Of a DNA stretch of 35,178 nt, positions 23,721-32,585 are shown piece after piece (the stretch's first letter is position 1; each line of letters opens with the position of its first letter). The stretch spans positions 27,857-63,034 of the forward strand of contig NZ_MUHE01000028.1 in NCBI RefSeq assembly GCF_002217405.1, written 5' to 3'. Origin of the DNA: Flavobacterium psychrophilum DSM 3660 = ATCC 49418 (GTDB taxonomy: Bacteria > Bacteroidota > Bacteroidia > Flavobacteriales > Flavobacteriaceae). A program made the position numbers and the translations under genes. The notes below the pieces were generated by a model that was not told the origin of the DNA, did no database searches, and saw only the letters and a list, made by a program, of their open reading frames with translations.

Positions 23721-24473
23721 TTAGTACTTCTTAAGTTCAAAAATACTACCATCGAAACTACCATAGGTAAAATATCCAATCCAATCGCCTAGATTAATAT
23801 ATTTCGAGTTTTTGCCTACTTCTATTTCCATTGGTAAATGGCGATGACCAAAAACAAAGAAGTCATAATGTTTGCTTTCTAGTTTGTATTTAGCATATTG
23901 CACTAGCCATTCGTTGTCTTCTCCTAGAAAAACAACATCTTCGCTACCCGAGATGAGTTTGTTTTTGACCGATAAATATTGGGCTAATTTCATGCCAATA
24001 TCTGGATGCAACCAGCGATACAACCATTTAGAAAACGGATGCACGAATACTTTTTTCATGCGTTTGTATCCTTTATCGCCAGGCCCTAAACCGTCTCCGT
24101 GACCTATCAAAAAGTTTTTATTATTGAAAGTAAATTCTTTAGTTGTATGATAAACAGGTATATTGAGTTCTTTTTCGAAGTAATCATCCATCCATAAATC
24201 GTGATTTCCTACAAAGAAATAAATTGGAATTCCGCTGTCACGAATTTCGGCAAGTTTTCCTAAAACACGAACAAAACCTTTTGGGACAACTGTTTTGTAT
24301 TCGAACCAAAAATCGAATAAATCTCCTAACAAAAAAATGGCTTCGGCATCTTGCTTTATTTCGTCGAGCCAAGCAACAAATTTTTGTTCTCTAGGAAAAC
24401 TGGCTTCGGCGGTTGGCGCTCCTAAATGTTGGTCGCTAGCAAAGTATATTTTTTTTGATGTTGAAATAGTCAT
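23721..24473 (-). CDS. lpxH: UDP-2,3-diacylglucosamine diphosphatase
   Basis: Lipid A biosynthesis: cleaves UDP-2,3-diacylglucosamine to lipid X and UMP at the inner-membrane cytosolic face. The 250-residue calcineurin-like phosphoesterase shows the metal ligands in order: Asp14 and His16 (SDQHLG), Asp51 (LGDLFDFWFE), Asn90-His91 (GNHD), then GHGDGLG and GHRHLP. Bacteroidetes carry this LpxH-like form. I use the ATG at 24473; the TTG at 24488 lies immediately downstream of a -7 element (24490-24497), too close to a plausible start site. Confidence 0.88.
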   Translation of the reverse strand: MTISTSKKIYFASDQHLGAPTAEASFPREQKFVAWLDEIKQDAEAIFLLGDLFDFWFEYKTVVPKGFVRVLGKLAEIRDSGIPIYFFVGNHDLWMDDYFEKELNIPVYHTTKEFTFNNKNFLIGHGDGLGPGDKGYKRMKKVFVHPFSKWLYRWLHPDIGMKLAQYLSVKNKLISGSEDVVFLGEDNEWLVQYAKYKLESKHYDFFVFGHRHLPMEIEVGKNSKYINLGDWIGYFTYGSFDGSIFELKKY

Positions 24474-24489
24474 TTGGTTTTGTTTCAAG

Positions 24490-24497
24490 CAAAGATA
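24490..24497 (-). promoter_or_regulatory. -7 element for lpxH
   Basis: TATCTTTG on the minus strand is an exact TAnnTTTG match. It supports the ATG at 24473 as the start. Confidence 0.45.
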
Positions 24498-24549
24498 AGG
24501 ATTTATAGCAAAATGGTTTTTGATGAAAGATAAATCGTATTACATAAAT

Positions 24550-25020
24550 TTATAATTGAATTTGTCTTTCTATTTGTTGGTCTAAAGATATAAAGGTTTC
24601 GGTTCTAGAAACACCAGCAATAGGCTGTATTTTTTTGTTTAGCAAGTTCATCAAATGCTCATTATCACGGCATATAATTTTGATAAGAATACTCCAATTT
24701 CCTGTGGTATAATGACACTCTAAAACTTCGGGTATTTTTTTTAATTCTTTTACGGCCTCGGGATTACTGGATGCTTTTTCTAAATAAACACCCACAAAAG
24801 CCATGGTATTGTAGCCTAATACTTTTGTGTTTACGATTAATCTTGACCCTGAAATTACACCTGCTTCTTCTAGTTTTCGCAATCGCTGGTGAATGGCTGC
24901 GCCAGAGATTCCTATTTTATTAGCAATTTGAAGTATTGGTTTTCGAGCGTCTTCCATCAGGAAACGAAGAATCTCTTTGTCTATACCATCTATTTCTATT
25001 TGTAACTGATTTGTCCTCAT
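24550..25020 (-). CDS. Lrp/AsnC-family transcriptional regulator
   Basis: A 156-residue DNA-binding protein. The N-terminal helix-turn-helix (about 12-60) reads DKEILRFLMEDARKPILQIANKIGISGAAIHQRLRKLEEAGVI in family order. The C-terminal RAM domain (about 72-145) binds effector amino acids and mediates oligomerisation (AFVGVYLEK, VLECHYTTGNWSILIKI). It lies downstream of a saccharopine dehydrogenase-like gene on the same strand and has its own -7 element, so it may sense an amino acid such as lysine and control that neighbour. That link is inference. Confidence 0.93.
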   Translation of the reverse strand: MRTNQLQIEIDGIDKEILRFLMEDARKPILQIANKIGISGAAIHQRLRKLEEAGVISGSRLIVNTKVLGYNTMAFVGVYLEKASSNPEAVKELKKIPEVLECHYTTGNWSILIKIICRDNEHLMNLLNKKIQPIAGVSRTETFISLDQQIERQIQL

Positions 25021-25037
25021 GGGCTATAAATTTAAAT

Positions 25038-25045
25038 CAAAAATA
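25038..25045 (-). promoter_or_regulatory. -7 element for the Lrp-family gene
   Basis: TATTTTTG on the minus strand matches the consensus and lies 17 bases before the ATG. No clear -33 box is visible. Confidence 0.4.
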
Positions 25046-25089
25046 AAGATTTAGTTTTAAATCACTTGTAAGTAGCCGTGTTTAATTTT

Positions 25090-25151
25090 TTGCCACAGAT
25101 TAATAAAATATGTCTTCAAATTTATTAAAGAAATCTGTGGCAATTTTTTTT
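25090..25151. repeat. Palindromic element upstream of the Lrp-family gene
   Basis: TTGCCACAGATT (25090-25101) and AATCTGTGGCAA (25132-25143) form a perfect 12-bp stem, with an inner AATAAA/TTTATT pair. Eight T residues follow on the plus strand only, although both flanking genes are on the minus strand. The stem resembles GCCACAGATT-type intergenic palindromes I associate with Flavobacterium. Dispersed repeat is the preferred reading. Confidence 0.5.
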
Positions 25152-25169
25152 GTGTCCAAAAAAAGAAAA

Positions 25170-26540
25170 TTAATTTCTAATTTTATCAGGATTGTAACCT
25201 ACATAAGGCATTTGGGTTTCTTTGAAATGAATGCCAAATTCTTCTAATTCTTTCAAGATTGGCAAATACACTTCGGAATTTATAGGCAACTGAACGCCTG
25301 GTGTTGTAATTTTTTTGTTTAGGATTTGTAAAGTTGCCATTGCTACTGGCAATCCTACTGTTTTTGCCATTGCTGTATAGGTTTGGTCGTCGCCAATGCA
25401 AACCATTTTAGAATCTATTTGATGCTGGTTTCCGTTGAGTTCGTATCCGAACTTGTGGTACATGACAATCATGTCTTTATCTTGTGGTTGCAAAGTCCAA
25501 CTATCGGTTAGTATTTTTTCGAGAATTTGTGCTGGTGTGGCATCTTTTAGACCTACAATTTTATTTTTGTTGAACAAATCGAGTTCTAATAGTTTGTCCC
25601 ACATGATGTCATCTTGTTCGATACCAAGACTTAAACGAAGTTTTATTTCGACAGAATCTGTTGGGTGGTATGGTAAAAATAGGTTTACAAATTCACGGTA
25701 ACTTATCGTTTGAGAATCATCTATTATATAAGAATCATCTGTCATACCTAGTTGTACAAACATATTCCATGCTTTAGAGTAGCCTACTTTTCTAATTGTT
25801 CCTCGATACAAGGTTAAGGCATCGTCTAAACCATAAATGCTTCGGTATTTTAGAGAATCTCTATTAGCATAGCCTTCAAAACGACCATAATCTTCTACTT
25901 CTAGAAATTCGGTTCTGCGAAATAATTTGTGATATGGGATATATTTGTAAGTGCCCTCTTGTATAAATTTTGCTGCGCCACCTTGCCCTGCTAAAACTAC
26001 ATTTCTTGGTGCCCAAGTAAATTTGTAATTCCAAAGATTATTGTCAGATTCTGGCGCTACTAATCCGCCACAAAATGATTCGAAAAGTATTATTTTTCCG
26101 CCTTTGCTACGTATTTCATCTATCACTTTCATGGCACTCATGTGATCGATACCTGGATCGAGCCCTATTTCGTTCATGAAAACCAAATTGTTTTCTTTGG
26201 CAGCTGCGTCTAATTCTTGCATAGCATCACTAATGTAAGAAGCGGTTACCATGTGTTTTTTATAAAGAACACAATCTTTTGCTACTTCGATGTGCAGGTG
26301 TGCAGGTAGCATAGAGATAACGATGTCTGCTTTCTGAATTTCTGTTTGCCGCTGGTTTGCCTCAAAAATATCTAAAGCAATAGCGGTAGCATTTTTGTGG
26401 TTTTTGGTTTTTCGCTGGGCCAATTCTAGAGACAAATCGCCAATAGTAAGGTGCAAGTTTTCTGTTTCAGACTTGTCTAAAAGATATTTTATAAGTGAAG
26501 ATGCTGAGCGTCCTGCGCCAATAATAAGTACGTTTCTCAT
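25170..26540 (-). CDS. Saccharopine dehydrogenase-like oxidoreductase
   Basis: A 456-residue NAD(P)-dependent enzyme. The Rossmann motif GAGRSAS (8-14) opens the saccharopine dehydrogenase NADP domain. EIGLDPGIDHMSAMKVID and FCGGLVAPESDNNLWNYKFTWAP are typical of the catalytic core, and the C-terminal domain closes over it. Members act in lysine metabolism as saccharopine reductase/dehydrogenase or lysine dehydrogenase; which reaction applies is not readable here. The neighbouring Lrp/AsnC regulator fits amino-acid-responsive control. The gene has its own -7 element at 26564-26571. Confidence 0.87.
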   Translation of the reverse strand: MRNVLIIGAGRSASSLIKYLLDKSETENLHLTIGDLSLELAQRKTKNHKNATAIALDIFEANQRQTEIQKADIVISMLPAHLHIEVAKDCVLYKKHMVTASYISDAMQELDAAAKENNLVFMNEIGLDPGIDHMSAMKVIDEIRSKGGKIILFESFCGGLVAPESDNNLWNYKFTWAPRNVVLAGQGGAAKFIQEGTYKYIPYHKLFRRTEFLEVEDYGRFEGYANRDSLKYRSIYGLDDALTLYRGTIRKVGYSKAWNMFVQLGMTDDSYIIDDSQTISYREFVNLFLPYHPTDSVEIKLRLSLGIEQDDIMWDKLLELDLFNKNKIVGLKDATPAQILEKILTDSWTLQPQDKDMIVMYHKFGYELNGNQHQIDSKMVCIGDDQTYTAMAKTVGLPVAMATLQILNKKITTPGVQLPINSEVYLPILKELEEFGIHFKETQMPYVGYNPDKIRN

Positions 26541-26563
26541 TTTTTGATTGTAAAAAAGTAACG

Positions 26564-26571
26564 CAAATGTA
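26564..26571 (-). promoter_or_regulatory. -7 element for the saccharopine dehydrogenase-like gene
   Basis: TACATTTG on the minus strand matches TAnnTTTG, with TTTC 21 bases upstream as a possible -33. It lies 11 bases from the divergent element at 26583-26590. Confidence 0.5.
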
Positions 26572-26582
26572 ATAAAATGTTA

Positions 26583-26590
26583 TATTTTTG
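26583..26590 (+). promoter_or_regulatory. -7 element for the DUF423 gene
   Basis: TATTTTTG matches the consensus, 34 bases before the ATG at 26625. The two divergent promoters share about 80 bases, so they may interfere. Confidence 0.4.
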
Positions 26591-26624
26591 ACGAAAGAAA
26601 ACAGAAGTTTTAATTAAAAAGATT

Positions 26625-27011
26625 ATGAATAAAAAAATCATTCTCACTGCATTAGTTTTTGGATTTGTATCGATAATATTAGGTGCTTTTGGAGCTCATG
26701 CCTTAAAAAAAGTTTTAACACTAGAACAGTTATCGTCATTTGAAGTAGGTGTAAAATATATGATGTATCACGCTTTGTTTTTGCTATTTGTAAGCATGAC
26801 AACATTCATGGAAATGAAACAGAAAAAAGTTGTTTTTTATCTCACTTTATTTGGAACGATCTTATTTTCAGGTTCTATATTTTTATTAACATCAGGTACT
26901 ATAATTGGTTTGAATTTTAAATTTTTAGGTCCAATAACACCAATAGGGGGATTACTTCTTATAGCTTCTTGGGTAATTACTTTTTATTATATAGGTATAA
27001 AAAAAGAATAA
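26625..27011 (+). CDS. DUF423 membrane protein (YgdD/TMEM256-like)
   Basis: A 128-residue inner-membrane protein with four helices (about 5-25, 45-62, 68-90, 106-124). The family signatures ILGAFGAHALKK, VGVKYMMYHALFLL and GPITPIGGLLLIASW are present. The family is widespread from bacteria to mitochondria but its function is undefined. It is followed at 70 bases by pckA, which has its own -7 element. Confidence 0.92.
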   Translation: MNKKIILTALVFGFVSIILGAFGAHALKKVLTLEQLSSFEVGVKYMMYHALFLLFVSMTTFMEMKQKKVVFYLTLFGTILFSGSIFLLTSGTIIGLNFKFLGPITPIGGLLLIASWVITFYYIGIKKE

Positions 27012-27038
27012 TATCTAAGCTGTTTGAAATAATATTTA

Positions 27039-27046
27039 TACTTTTG
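27039..27046 (+). promoter_or_regulatory. -7 element for pckA
   Basis: TACTTTTG matches TAnnTTTG and lies 34 bases before the ATG at 27081. It argues against the in-frame TTG at 27051 as the start. Confidence 0.45.
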
Positions 27047-27080
27047 CACTTTGTTCAAGTATTCACACATAAAATTATTT

Positions 27081-28706
27081 ATGGAAACATATAAACAATC
27101 TACGAACCCGATTTCGTTAGAAAAGTACGGAATAACAAACGCTTCAGAAATAATTCATAACCCTTCGTTTGAATTTTTATACCAAGAAGAATTAAATCCT
27201 GCTCTTGAAGGCTACGAAAGAGGACAGCTAACTGAACTTGGCGCTGTAAATGTAATGACAGGCGAATTTACAGGTCGCTCCCCAAAAGACAAATATATCG
27301 TAAAAGATGCAATAACTGAAAACACCATCTGGTGGACCTCAGAAAAAGCAGTAAACGATAACAAAGCAATTTCTCAAGACACTTGGAATGCGCTAAAACA
27401 AACCACAGTTTCTCAATTATCTGGAAAAAGACTTTTTGTAATAGACACTTTTTGTGGCGCTAATGAGAATTCTCGCCTAAAAGTTCGTTTTATTGTTGAA
27501 GTGGCTTGGCAAGCACATTTTGTAAAAAATATGTTTATTCGTCCAACCGATGCCGAATTGGAAACCTACGGAGAACCAGATTTCGTAGTAATGAATGGTT
27601 CTAAAACTGAATTTAAAGATTTTGCCGCACACGGATTAAACTCTGAAGTATATGTAGCGTTTAACTTGACCGAAAAAATTCAATTAATTGGAGGAACTTG
27701 GTACGGTGGCGAAATGAAAAAAGGATTGTTCTCGATGATGAATTACTACTTACCATTGCAAGGAATGGCATCGATGCACTGTTCTGCAAACAAAGGGAAA
27801 GATGGTGATGTTGCCGTTTTCTTCGGATTATCTGGAACAGGAAAAACAACTTTATCTACAGATCCTAAAAGAGAATTAATAGGAGATGACGAACATGGTT
27901 GGGATAACGATGGTGTTTTCAATTTTGAAGGTGGTTGCTATGCAAAAACAATCGATCTAAGCCAAGCAAACGAACCAGATATTTACAAAGCAATTCGCAA
28001 AAACGCATTACTTGAAAATGTAACTGTTGATGCTAACGGAAAAATAGATTTTAAAGACGGATCAGTTACTCAAAACACAAGAGTTTCTTACCCAATAAAT
28101 CATATAGACAATATTGTAAGACCCGTATCTAAAGCTGGTCATGCTACAAAAGTAATATTCTTAACTGCCGATGCTTTTGGAGTTATGCCTCCAGTATCTA
28201 AATTAACACCAGAACAAACTAAATATTATTTCTTATCTGGATTTACTGCAAAATTAGCAGGAACAGAAAGAGGTGTCACACAACCAGAACCTACTTTTTC
28301 GGCTTGTTTCGGAAAAGCTTTTTTATCATTGCATCCTACACAATACGGACAAGAATTGGTAAAGAAAATGGAAGAACATAAAGCTACAGCTTATATGGTA
28401 AACACTGGCTGGAACGGAACAGGAAAGCGTATTTCTATAAAAGATACCCGTGCTATTATTGATGCTATCTTAGATGGTTCTATCGAAAAATCAGAAACTA
28501 CAATAGTACCCATTTTTAATTTTGCAGTTCCAACATCATTACATGATGTAAACCCTGATATTCTTGATCCTAGAAATACTTATCCCGATGCTTCGCAATG
28601 GATTACAAAAGCAGAAGATTTAGCAGGAAGATTTATCAAAAATTTTGTGCAATACACAGATAATGAAGAAGGTAAAAACCTAATACAAGCAGGACCACAA
28701 TTATAG
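27081..28706 (+). CDS. pckA: Phosphoenolpyruvate carboxykinase (ATP)
   Basis: Gluconeogenic enzyme: oxaloacetate plus ATP gives PEP, CO2 and ADP. The 541-residue length is standard. The kinase P-loop [11 protein letters not shown] is at 249-259 and metal ligands follow in GDDEHGWD (Asp269-Asp270). The PEPCK-specific region with [30 protein letters not shown] (Lys213/214) and SMHCSANKG is intact. The ATP form is shown by the P-loop context and by the absence of the GTP-type layout. I use METYKQ at 27081. A bidirectional terminator follows. Confidence 0.97.
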   Translation: METYKQSTNPISLEKYGITNASEIIHNPSFEFLYQEELNPALEGYERGQLTELGAVNVMTGEFTGRSPKDKYIVKDAITENTIWWTSEKAVNDNKAISQDTWNALKQTTVSQLSGKRLFVIDTFCGANENSRLKVRFIVEVAWQAHFVKNMFIRPTDAELETYGEPDFVVMNGSKTEFKDFAAHGLNSEVYVAFNLTEKIQLIGGTWYGGEMKKGLFSMMNYYLPLQGMASMHCSANKGKDGDVAVFFGLSGTGKTTLSTDPKRELIGDDEHGWDNDGVFNFEGGCYAKTIDLSQANEPDIYKAIRKNALLENVTVDANGKIDFKDGSVTQNTRVSYPINHIDNIVRPVSKAGHATKVIFLTADAFGVMPPVSKLTPEQTKYYFLSGFTAKLAGTERGVTQPEPTFSACFGKAFLSLHPTQYGQELVKKMEEHKATAYMVNTGWNGTGKRISIKDTRAIIDAILDGSIEKSETTIVPIFNFAVPTSLHDVNPDILDPRNTYPDASQWITKAEDLAGRFIKNFVQYTDNEEGKNLIQAGPQL

Positions 28707-28728
28707 TACGTTATTAATTCGGTTTATA

Positions 28729-28762
28729 AAAAAAGAGTTGCTCGCTAGAGTAACTCTTTTTT
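28729..28762. terminator. Bidirectional terminator shared by pckA and rnpA
   Basis: AAAAAAGAGTT (28729-28739) and AACTCTTTTTT (28752-28762) pair perfectly over 11 bp, with A and T runs serving each strand. The last codons of rnpA (Lys, Glu and Leu codons) lie inside one arm, so the rnpA stop at 28745 falls in the loop. Confidence 0.8.
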
Positions 28763-29140
28763 GTTTTCATTTTCTTGATATTGAACAAATTTTTGAAATA
28801 ACTGAATCGTTTTTTCGTTAATCTCTTGATAGGTTAGCCGATCTTTGGTTTGATAAAAAAACATAAACCCATACTTTTTTTCTGTGTTTTCTAATAACAA
28901 ATGTTTATTTAAACGATAGGTTTCTCTCAAAACTCGCTTAAAATAATTTCGATCGACTGCTTTTTTGAAATATTTTTTAGAAACCGAAACCCCCATTTTT
29001 ATTTGCTCCTCCTCCCCTAAACAAATAGGTGTATAAACCAATCGTAAAGGATATTTAGATATAGATTTTCCTCCCGAAAAAAGTAAATCGATCGTTGTCT
29101 TGCTTTTTAGCCTTTCGGCAATTGGGTAAGTGTTTTTCAT
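28745..29140 (-). CDS. rnpA: Ribonuclease P protein component
   Basis: Protein subunit of RNase P, which assists the catalytic RNA in removing tRNA 5' leaders. The 131-residue protein has the family core: GVSVSKKYFKKAVDRNYFKRVLRE, with the RNR-type basic helix starting at Arg64-Asn65, and the N-terminal RLKSKTTIDLLFSGGKS. It lies apart from rpmH, as usual in Flavobacteria. A -7 element sits 15 bases upstream. Its 3' end forms part of a bidirectional terminator. Confidence 0.95.
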   Translation of the reverse strand: MKNTYPIAERLKSKTTIDLLFSGGKSISKYPLRLVYTPICLGEEEQIKMGVSVSKKYFKKAVDRNYFKRVLRETYRLNKHLLLENTEKKYGFMFFYQTKDRLTYQEINEKTIQLFQKFVQYQENENKKELL

Positions 29141-29154
29141 GAGTAATTAAAAGG

Positions 29155-29162
29155 CAAAAATA
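29155..29162 (-). promoter_or_regulatory. -7 element for rnpA
   Basis: TATTTTTG on the minus strand matches the consensus. The remaining 281-base gap up to 29421 is AT-rich and holds no reading frame I would call. Apart from this element and the accC terminator I see nothing in it. Confidence 0.4.
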
Positions 29163-29381
29163 CGAAGATAAAATATATTAATGTTCCAAAATTACCTGTT
29201 TAAAGCAAACTATCTTTCTTAATAAATTTTATTCACACTAGAACATCATCTAATGATTTTGAAATCCGTTTTCATTCTTATTTGTAAAGTTTCATAACGT
29301 TGTTGATGACATTTATTTTCAAACAAGGTTACTTAAGTAATTAAATAATAGCGTTAAACAGAGTGTTTACAGTTGTTTTTT

Positions 29382-29412
29382 CTAATAAAAAAAACCCACT
29401 CTTTCAAGTGGG
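29382..29412 (-). terminator. Terminator of accC
   Basis: On the minus strand CCCACT and AGTGGG pair over a 6-base loop and are followed by eight T residues, about 10 bases past the accC stop. This marks the end of the yceD-rpmF-fabH-accB-accC run. Confidence 0.85.
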
Positions 29413-29421
29413 ATTGTCAAT

Positions 29422-30768
29422 TTATCTTTGTTCTTTCATTACAAAAGTATCCATAAATGCAGTGGTATAATCGCCCGCAACATATCTTTCATCATCCATT
29501 AATTGTCTGTGAAAAGGAATGGTAGTTTTAATACCTTCTATAACGAATTCGTCTAAGGCACGTTTCATTTTATTGATCGCTTCTTGACGTGTTTGAGCTG
29601 TTGTAATTAACTTTGCAATCATCGAGTCGTAATTTGGCGGAATCGTATAACCTGCGTAAACATGCGTGTCTAAACGAACTCCGTGTCCGCCTGGCGAATG
29701 CAATACCGTAATTTTTCCTGGTGAAGGGCGGAAATCATTGTAAGGATCCTCAGCATTAATACGACATTCGATTGCGTGTAATTGTGGTAAATAATTTTTT
29801 CCTGAAATTGGAATTCCAGCTGCAACCATAATTTGCTCGCGAATTAAATCGTAATCAATTACTTGTTCTGTAATTGGGTGTTCTACTTGTATGCGGGTAT
29901 TCATTTCCATGAAGTAGAAATTACGGTGTTTATCTACTAAAAATTCGACCGTTCCTGCGCCTTCATATTTAATATATTCGGCAGCTTTTACTGCTGCTAA
30001 TCCCATTTTATCTCGAAGTTCATCGGTCATAAAAGGAGATGGGGTTTCTTCCGTTAATTTTTGATGACGACGTTGTACTGAACAATCTCTTTCAGACAAG
30101 TGACAGGCTTTTCCGAAAGAATCACCTACGATTTGAATCTCGATATGACGAGGTTCTTCGATTAGTTTTTCAAGATACATGCCATCATTTCCAAAAGCAG
30201 CAGCTGACTCTTGTCGAGCGCCTTCCCAAGCTTTTAGTAAATCTTCTTGTTTCCAAACGGCACGCATCCCTTTTCCGCCACCACCAGCAGTTGCCTTAAG
30301 CATGACTGGATAGCCAAATTCGGCAGCTAATTGTTCTGCTTGCTCGTAAGATTCTAAAATACCTACTGAACCTGGAACGCACGGAACTCCTGCTTCTATC
30401 ATGGTCGATTTTGCCGAAGCCTTATCTCCCATTCTGTCTATCATTTCTGGTGAGGCACCAATGAATTTAATATTATGTTCGTGACATATTTTAGAAAACT
30501 TAGCATTTTCGGACAAGAATCCGTAACCTGGGTGTATTGCGTCTGCATTTGTAATTTCGGCGGCAGCAATAATATTTGACATCTTTAAGTAAGACAAATT
30601 ACTTGGTGGTGGCCCAATACAAACTGCTTCGTCAGCAAATTTTACATGTAAACTTTCGGCATCGGCTGTAGAGTAAACTGCAACGGTTTTAATACCCATT
30701 TCTTTACAGGTTCTAATAATACGAAGTGCTATTTCGCCCCTATTTGCTATTAATATTTTTTTAAACAT
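29422..30768 (-). CDS. accC: Acetyl-CoA carboxylase, biotin carboxylase subunit
   Basis: Carboxylates the biotin of AccB with ATP and bicarbonate, the first half of malonyl-CoA synthesis. The 448-residue ATP-grasp enzyme matches E. coli AccC closely in length. Key residues are present: Lys116, the glycine loop AGGGGKGMR at 161-169, Cys229 in [13 protein letters not shown], and [14 protein letters not shown] with Glu288, Asn290 and Arg292. It follows accB after an 88-base gap containing a long hairpin. The carboxyltransferase genes are not in the window. Confidence 0.98.
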   Translation of the reverse strand: MFKKILIANRGEIALRIIRTCKEMGIKTVAVYSTADAESLHVKFADEAVCIGPPPSNLSYLKMSNIIAAAEITNADAIHPGYGFLSENAKFSKICHEHNIKFIGASPEMIDRMGDKASAKSTMIEAGVPCVPGSVGILESYEQAEQLAAEFGYPVMLKATAGGGGKGMRAVWKQEDLLKAWEGARQESAAAFGNDGMYLEKLIEEPRHIEIQIVGDSFGKACHLSERDCSVQRRHQKLTEETPSPFMTDELRDKMGLAAVKAAEYIKYEGAGTVEFLVDKHRNFYFMEMNTRIQVEHPITEQVIDYDLIREQIMVAAGIPISGKNYLPQLHAIECRINAEDPYNDFRPSPGKITVLHSPGGHGVRLDTHVYAGYTIPPNYDSMIAKLITTAQTRQEAINKMKRALDEFVIEGIKTTIPFHRQLMDDERYVAGDYTTAFMDTFVMKEQR

Positions 30769-30777
30769 CTTTTAATA

Positions 30778-30854
30778 ATTGTAAATTGTTAATTATAAAT
30801 TATAAATTACAGGAAACGATGATTGTATAACACTCATCATTAACTATTTACAAT
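30778..30854 (-). promoter_or_regulatory. Long hairpin between accB and accC
   Basis: Two 16-base arms (30778-30793 and 30839-30854, core ATTAAC...TTTACAAT) pair at 15 of 16 positions, and an inner GATGA/TCATC stem (30818-30822 with 30834-30838) adds to it. There is no T-run, so it is more likely an intercistronic processing or stability element than a terminator. Confidence 0.45.
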
Positions 30855-30856
30855 CA

Positions 30857-31336
30857 TTAAGAAGGGTCTACTAAGAATAATGGTTGATCAAATTCTACTG
30901 GTGAAGAATCATCTACTAAAATCTTAACAATTTTACCTGAAACTTCAGATTCGATTTCGTTAAATAATTTCATAGCTTCAATTACACATAATACGTCACC
31001 TTTTCCTATTGTGCTTCCAACTTCAACAAACATTGGTTTATCTGGCGATGGTTTTCTGTAAAAGGTTCCAATAATTGGTGATTTTACAGTAATGTATTTA
31101 GCATTTTCATCTACTGCAGGAGCAATAGTAGTAGGTACTACTGGCACAATTTGCTGAGGAGCAACCGCTTGTTGTAGCATATTTTGAGCAGGTATTTGTT
31201 GTACATAAGTTGTTTCTGTACTGCCTTCTAAAGTTGTTCTAATTGTGATTTTTACGTCACCTGTTTCCAACTTTACTTCTGCAACACCTGAATTTGCTAC
31301 AAATTTGATTAGATTTTGAATTTCTTTTAAATCCAT
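30857..31336 (-). CDS. accB: Acetyl-CoA carboxylase biotin carboxyl carrier protein
   Basis: Carries the biotin that shuttles carboxyl groups between AccC and the carboxyltransferase. The 159-residue protein has an N-terminal helical segment (1-35), a flexible linker rich in Gln, Ala, Pro and Val (about 45-78), and a biotinyl domain at about 80-159. The attachment lysine is Lys123 in the canonical EAMKL motif. The start fits the family (MDLKEIQNLIKFV). It lies between fabH and accC with 88-base gaps on both sides, each filled by a hairpin. Confidence 0.97.
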   Translation of the reverse strand: MDLKEIQNLIKFVANSGVAEVKLETGDVKITIRTTLEGSTETTYVQQIPAQNMLQQAVAPQQIVPVVPTTIAPAVDENAKYITVKSPIIGTFYRKPSPDKPMFVEVGSTIGKGDVLCVIEAMKLFNEIESEVSGKIVKILVDDSSPVEFDQPLFLVDPS

Positions 31337-31374
31337 GGTTATTCGTTTTAGTTATAGTTTTATATTTAATGATT

Positions 31375-31434
31375 AAAAGATTGAAGGAATTAAAGATTGA
31401 TAGTACATATCTCTTTTAATTTCTTCAATCTTTT
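31375..31434 (-). promoter_or_regulatory. Long hairpin between fabH and accB
   Basis: Two 20-base arms (31375-31394 and 31415-31434) pair at 19 of 20 positions with a 20-base loop; the one exception is an A-C mismatch on the transcribed strand. One arm includes the last codons of fabH. A TTTT follows, so partial termination between fabH and accB is possible. Confidence 0.5.
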
Positions 31435-32426
31435 TTATCGTATGCCCATTTTAAATAGATAGAACCCCATGTAAATCCGCCACCAAAGGCTGCAAATATA
31501 AGATTATCTCCTTTTTTAAATTTATTTTCGAAATCACTTAGCAATAATGGTAAAGTTGCGGAGGTTGTATTTCCATATCTTTCGATATTAATTAACACTT
31601 TCGATTCGTCAACACCCATTCTTTGCGCAGTAGCATCGATAATACGTTTGTTTGCTTGGTGTGCAATAAGCCAATTAACATTCTCATGTGTTAAATTATT
31701 GCGTTGCATAATTTTTTCGCTCACATCGGCCATACCAGAGACCGCATATTTAAAAACTGTTTTACCATCTTGAACAACTGTATGTTGTTTGTTTTCAATC
31801 GTTTCTTTTGAAGAAGGAAGTAAAGAACCACCAGCGTCTATTTTTAAGTAATCTCTTCCTATTCCGTCCGAACGTAAATATTCGTCTTGTAACCCAAGTC
31901 CTTCGGTATTTGGCTCGAACAAAACGGCTCCTGCTCCGTCTCCAAAAATAATACAAGTAGCTCTGTCTGTATAATCTATTATTGAGGACATTTTATCGGC
32001 ACCAATTAACAATACTTTCTTGTAACGACCTGATTGTATGTAAGCTGCAGCGGTTGACATTCCATATAAAAAGCTAGAACAAGCGGCTTGCAAATCATAA
32101 GCAAAAGCGTTTACAGCGCCAATTTGGGTGGCTACAAAAACACCTGTTGATGCCACTGGCATATCTGGTGTTGCGGTTGCCATGATTACCATGTCTATTT
32201 CTGCAGGATTTATTCCTGATTTTTCGATTAAGTTTTGTGCGGCTTTTATAGCAAGGTAGGATGTTCCTGTTCCTTTTTCCTTAAGAATTCTTCTTTCTTT
32301 TATTCCCGTACGAGATGTTATCCATTCGTCGTTAGTATCGATCATGGTTTCTAACACCTTGTTAGAAAGAACAAATTCGGGAACGTATGCGCCAACGGCG
32401 GTAATTGCGGCAGTAATTGTATTCAT
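31425..32426 (-). CDS. fabH: Beta-ketoacyl-ACP synthase III
   Basis: Condenses acetyl-CoA (or a branched starter) with malonyl-ACP to begin fatty-acid synthesis. The 333-residue thiolase-fold protein has the catalytic triad: Cys116 (LQAACSSFL), His256 (LIAHQANKR) and Asn286 (RYGNTTSAT). The loop FAAFGGGFTWGSI closes the C-terminus. It lies downstream of rpmF after a 159-base gap containing a terminator, and upstream of accB. The yceD-rpmF-fabH order is widely conserved in bacteria. Confidence 0.98.
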   Translation of the reverse strand: MNTITAAITAVGAYVPEFVLSNKVLETMIDTNDEWITSRTGIKERRILKEKGTGTSYLAIKAAQNLIEKSGINPAEIDMVIMATATPDMPVASTGVFVATQIGAVNAFAYDLQAACSSFLYGMSTAAAYIQSGRYKKVLLIGADKMSSIIDYTDRATCIIFGDGAGAVLFEPNTEGLGLQDEYLRSDGIGRDYLKIDAGGSLLPSSKETIENKQHTVVQDGKTVFKYAVSGMADVSEKIMQRNNLTHENVNWLIAHQANKRIIDATAQRMGVDESKVLINIERYGNTTSATLPLLLSDFENKFKKGDNLIFAAFGGGFTWGSIYLKWAYDKKD

Positions 32427-32534
32427 AAAAATTCGAATAATACTTTTAAAAAAAATTTAAAAGACGATGAAGTTACAAAAAAACTTTAAATGAAAAGCTT
32501 TTTTTATTTCAATTTTCATTTTCGGTTATAGTCA

Positions 32535-32562
32535 ACAAAAAAACTCTCACTTAGTGAGAGTT
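32535..32562 (-). terminator. Terminator after rpmF
   Basis: AACTCTCACT and AGTGAGAGTT (32542-32551 and 32553-32562) form a perfect 10-bp stem with a one-base centre; T residues follow on the minus strand. It lies 24 bases past the rpmF stop, so fabH expression needs readthrough or its own promoter. I see no exact -7 match in the remaining gap. Confidence 0.75.
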
Positions 32563-32585
32563 AGGTGTTTTATACAAAAAATGTA

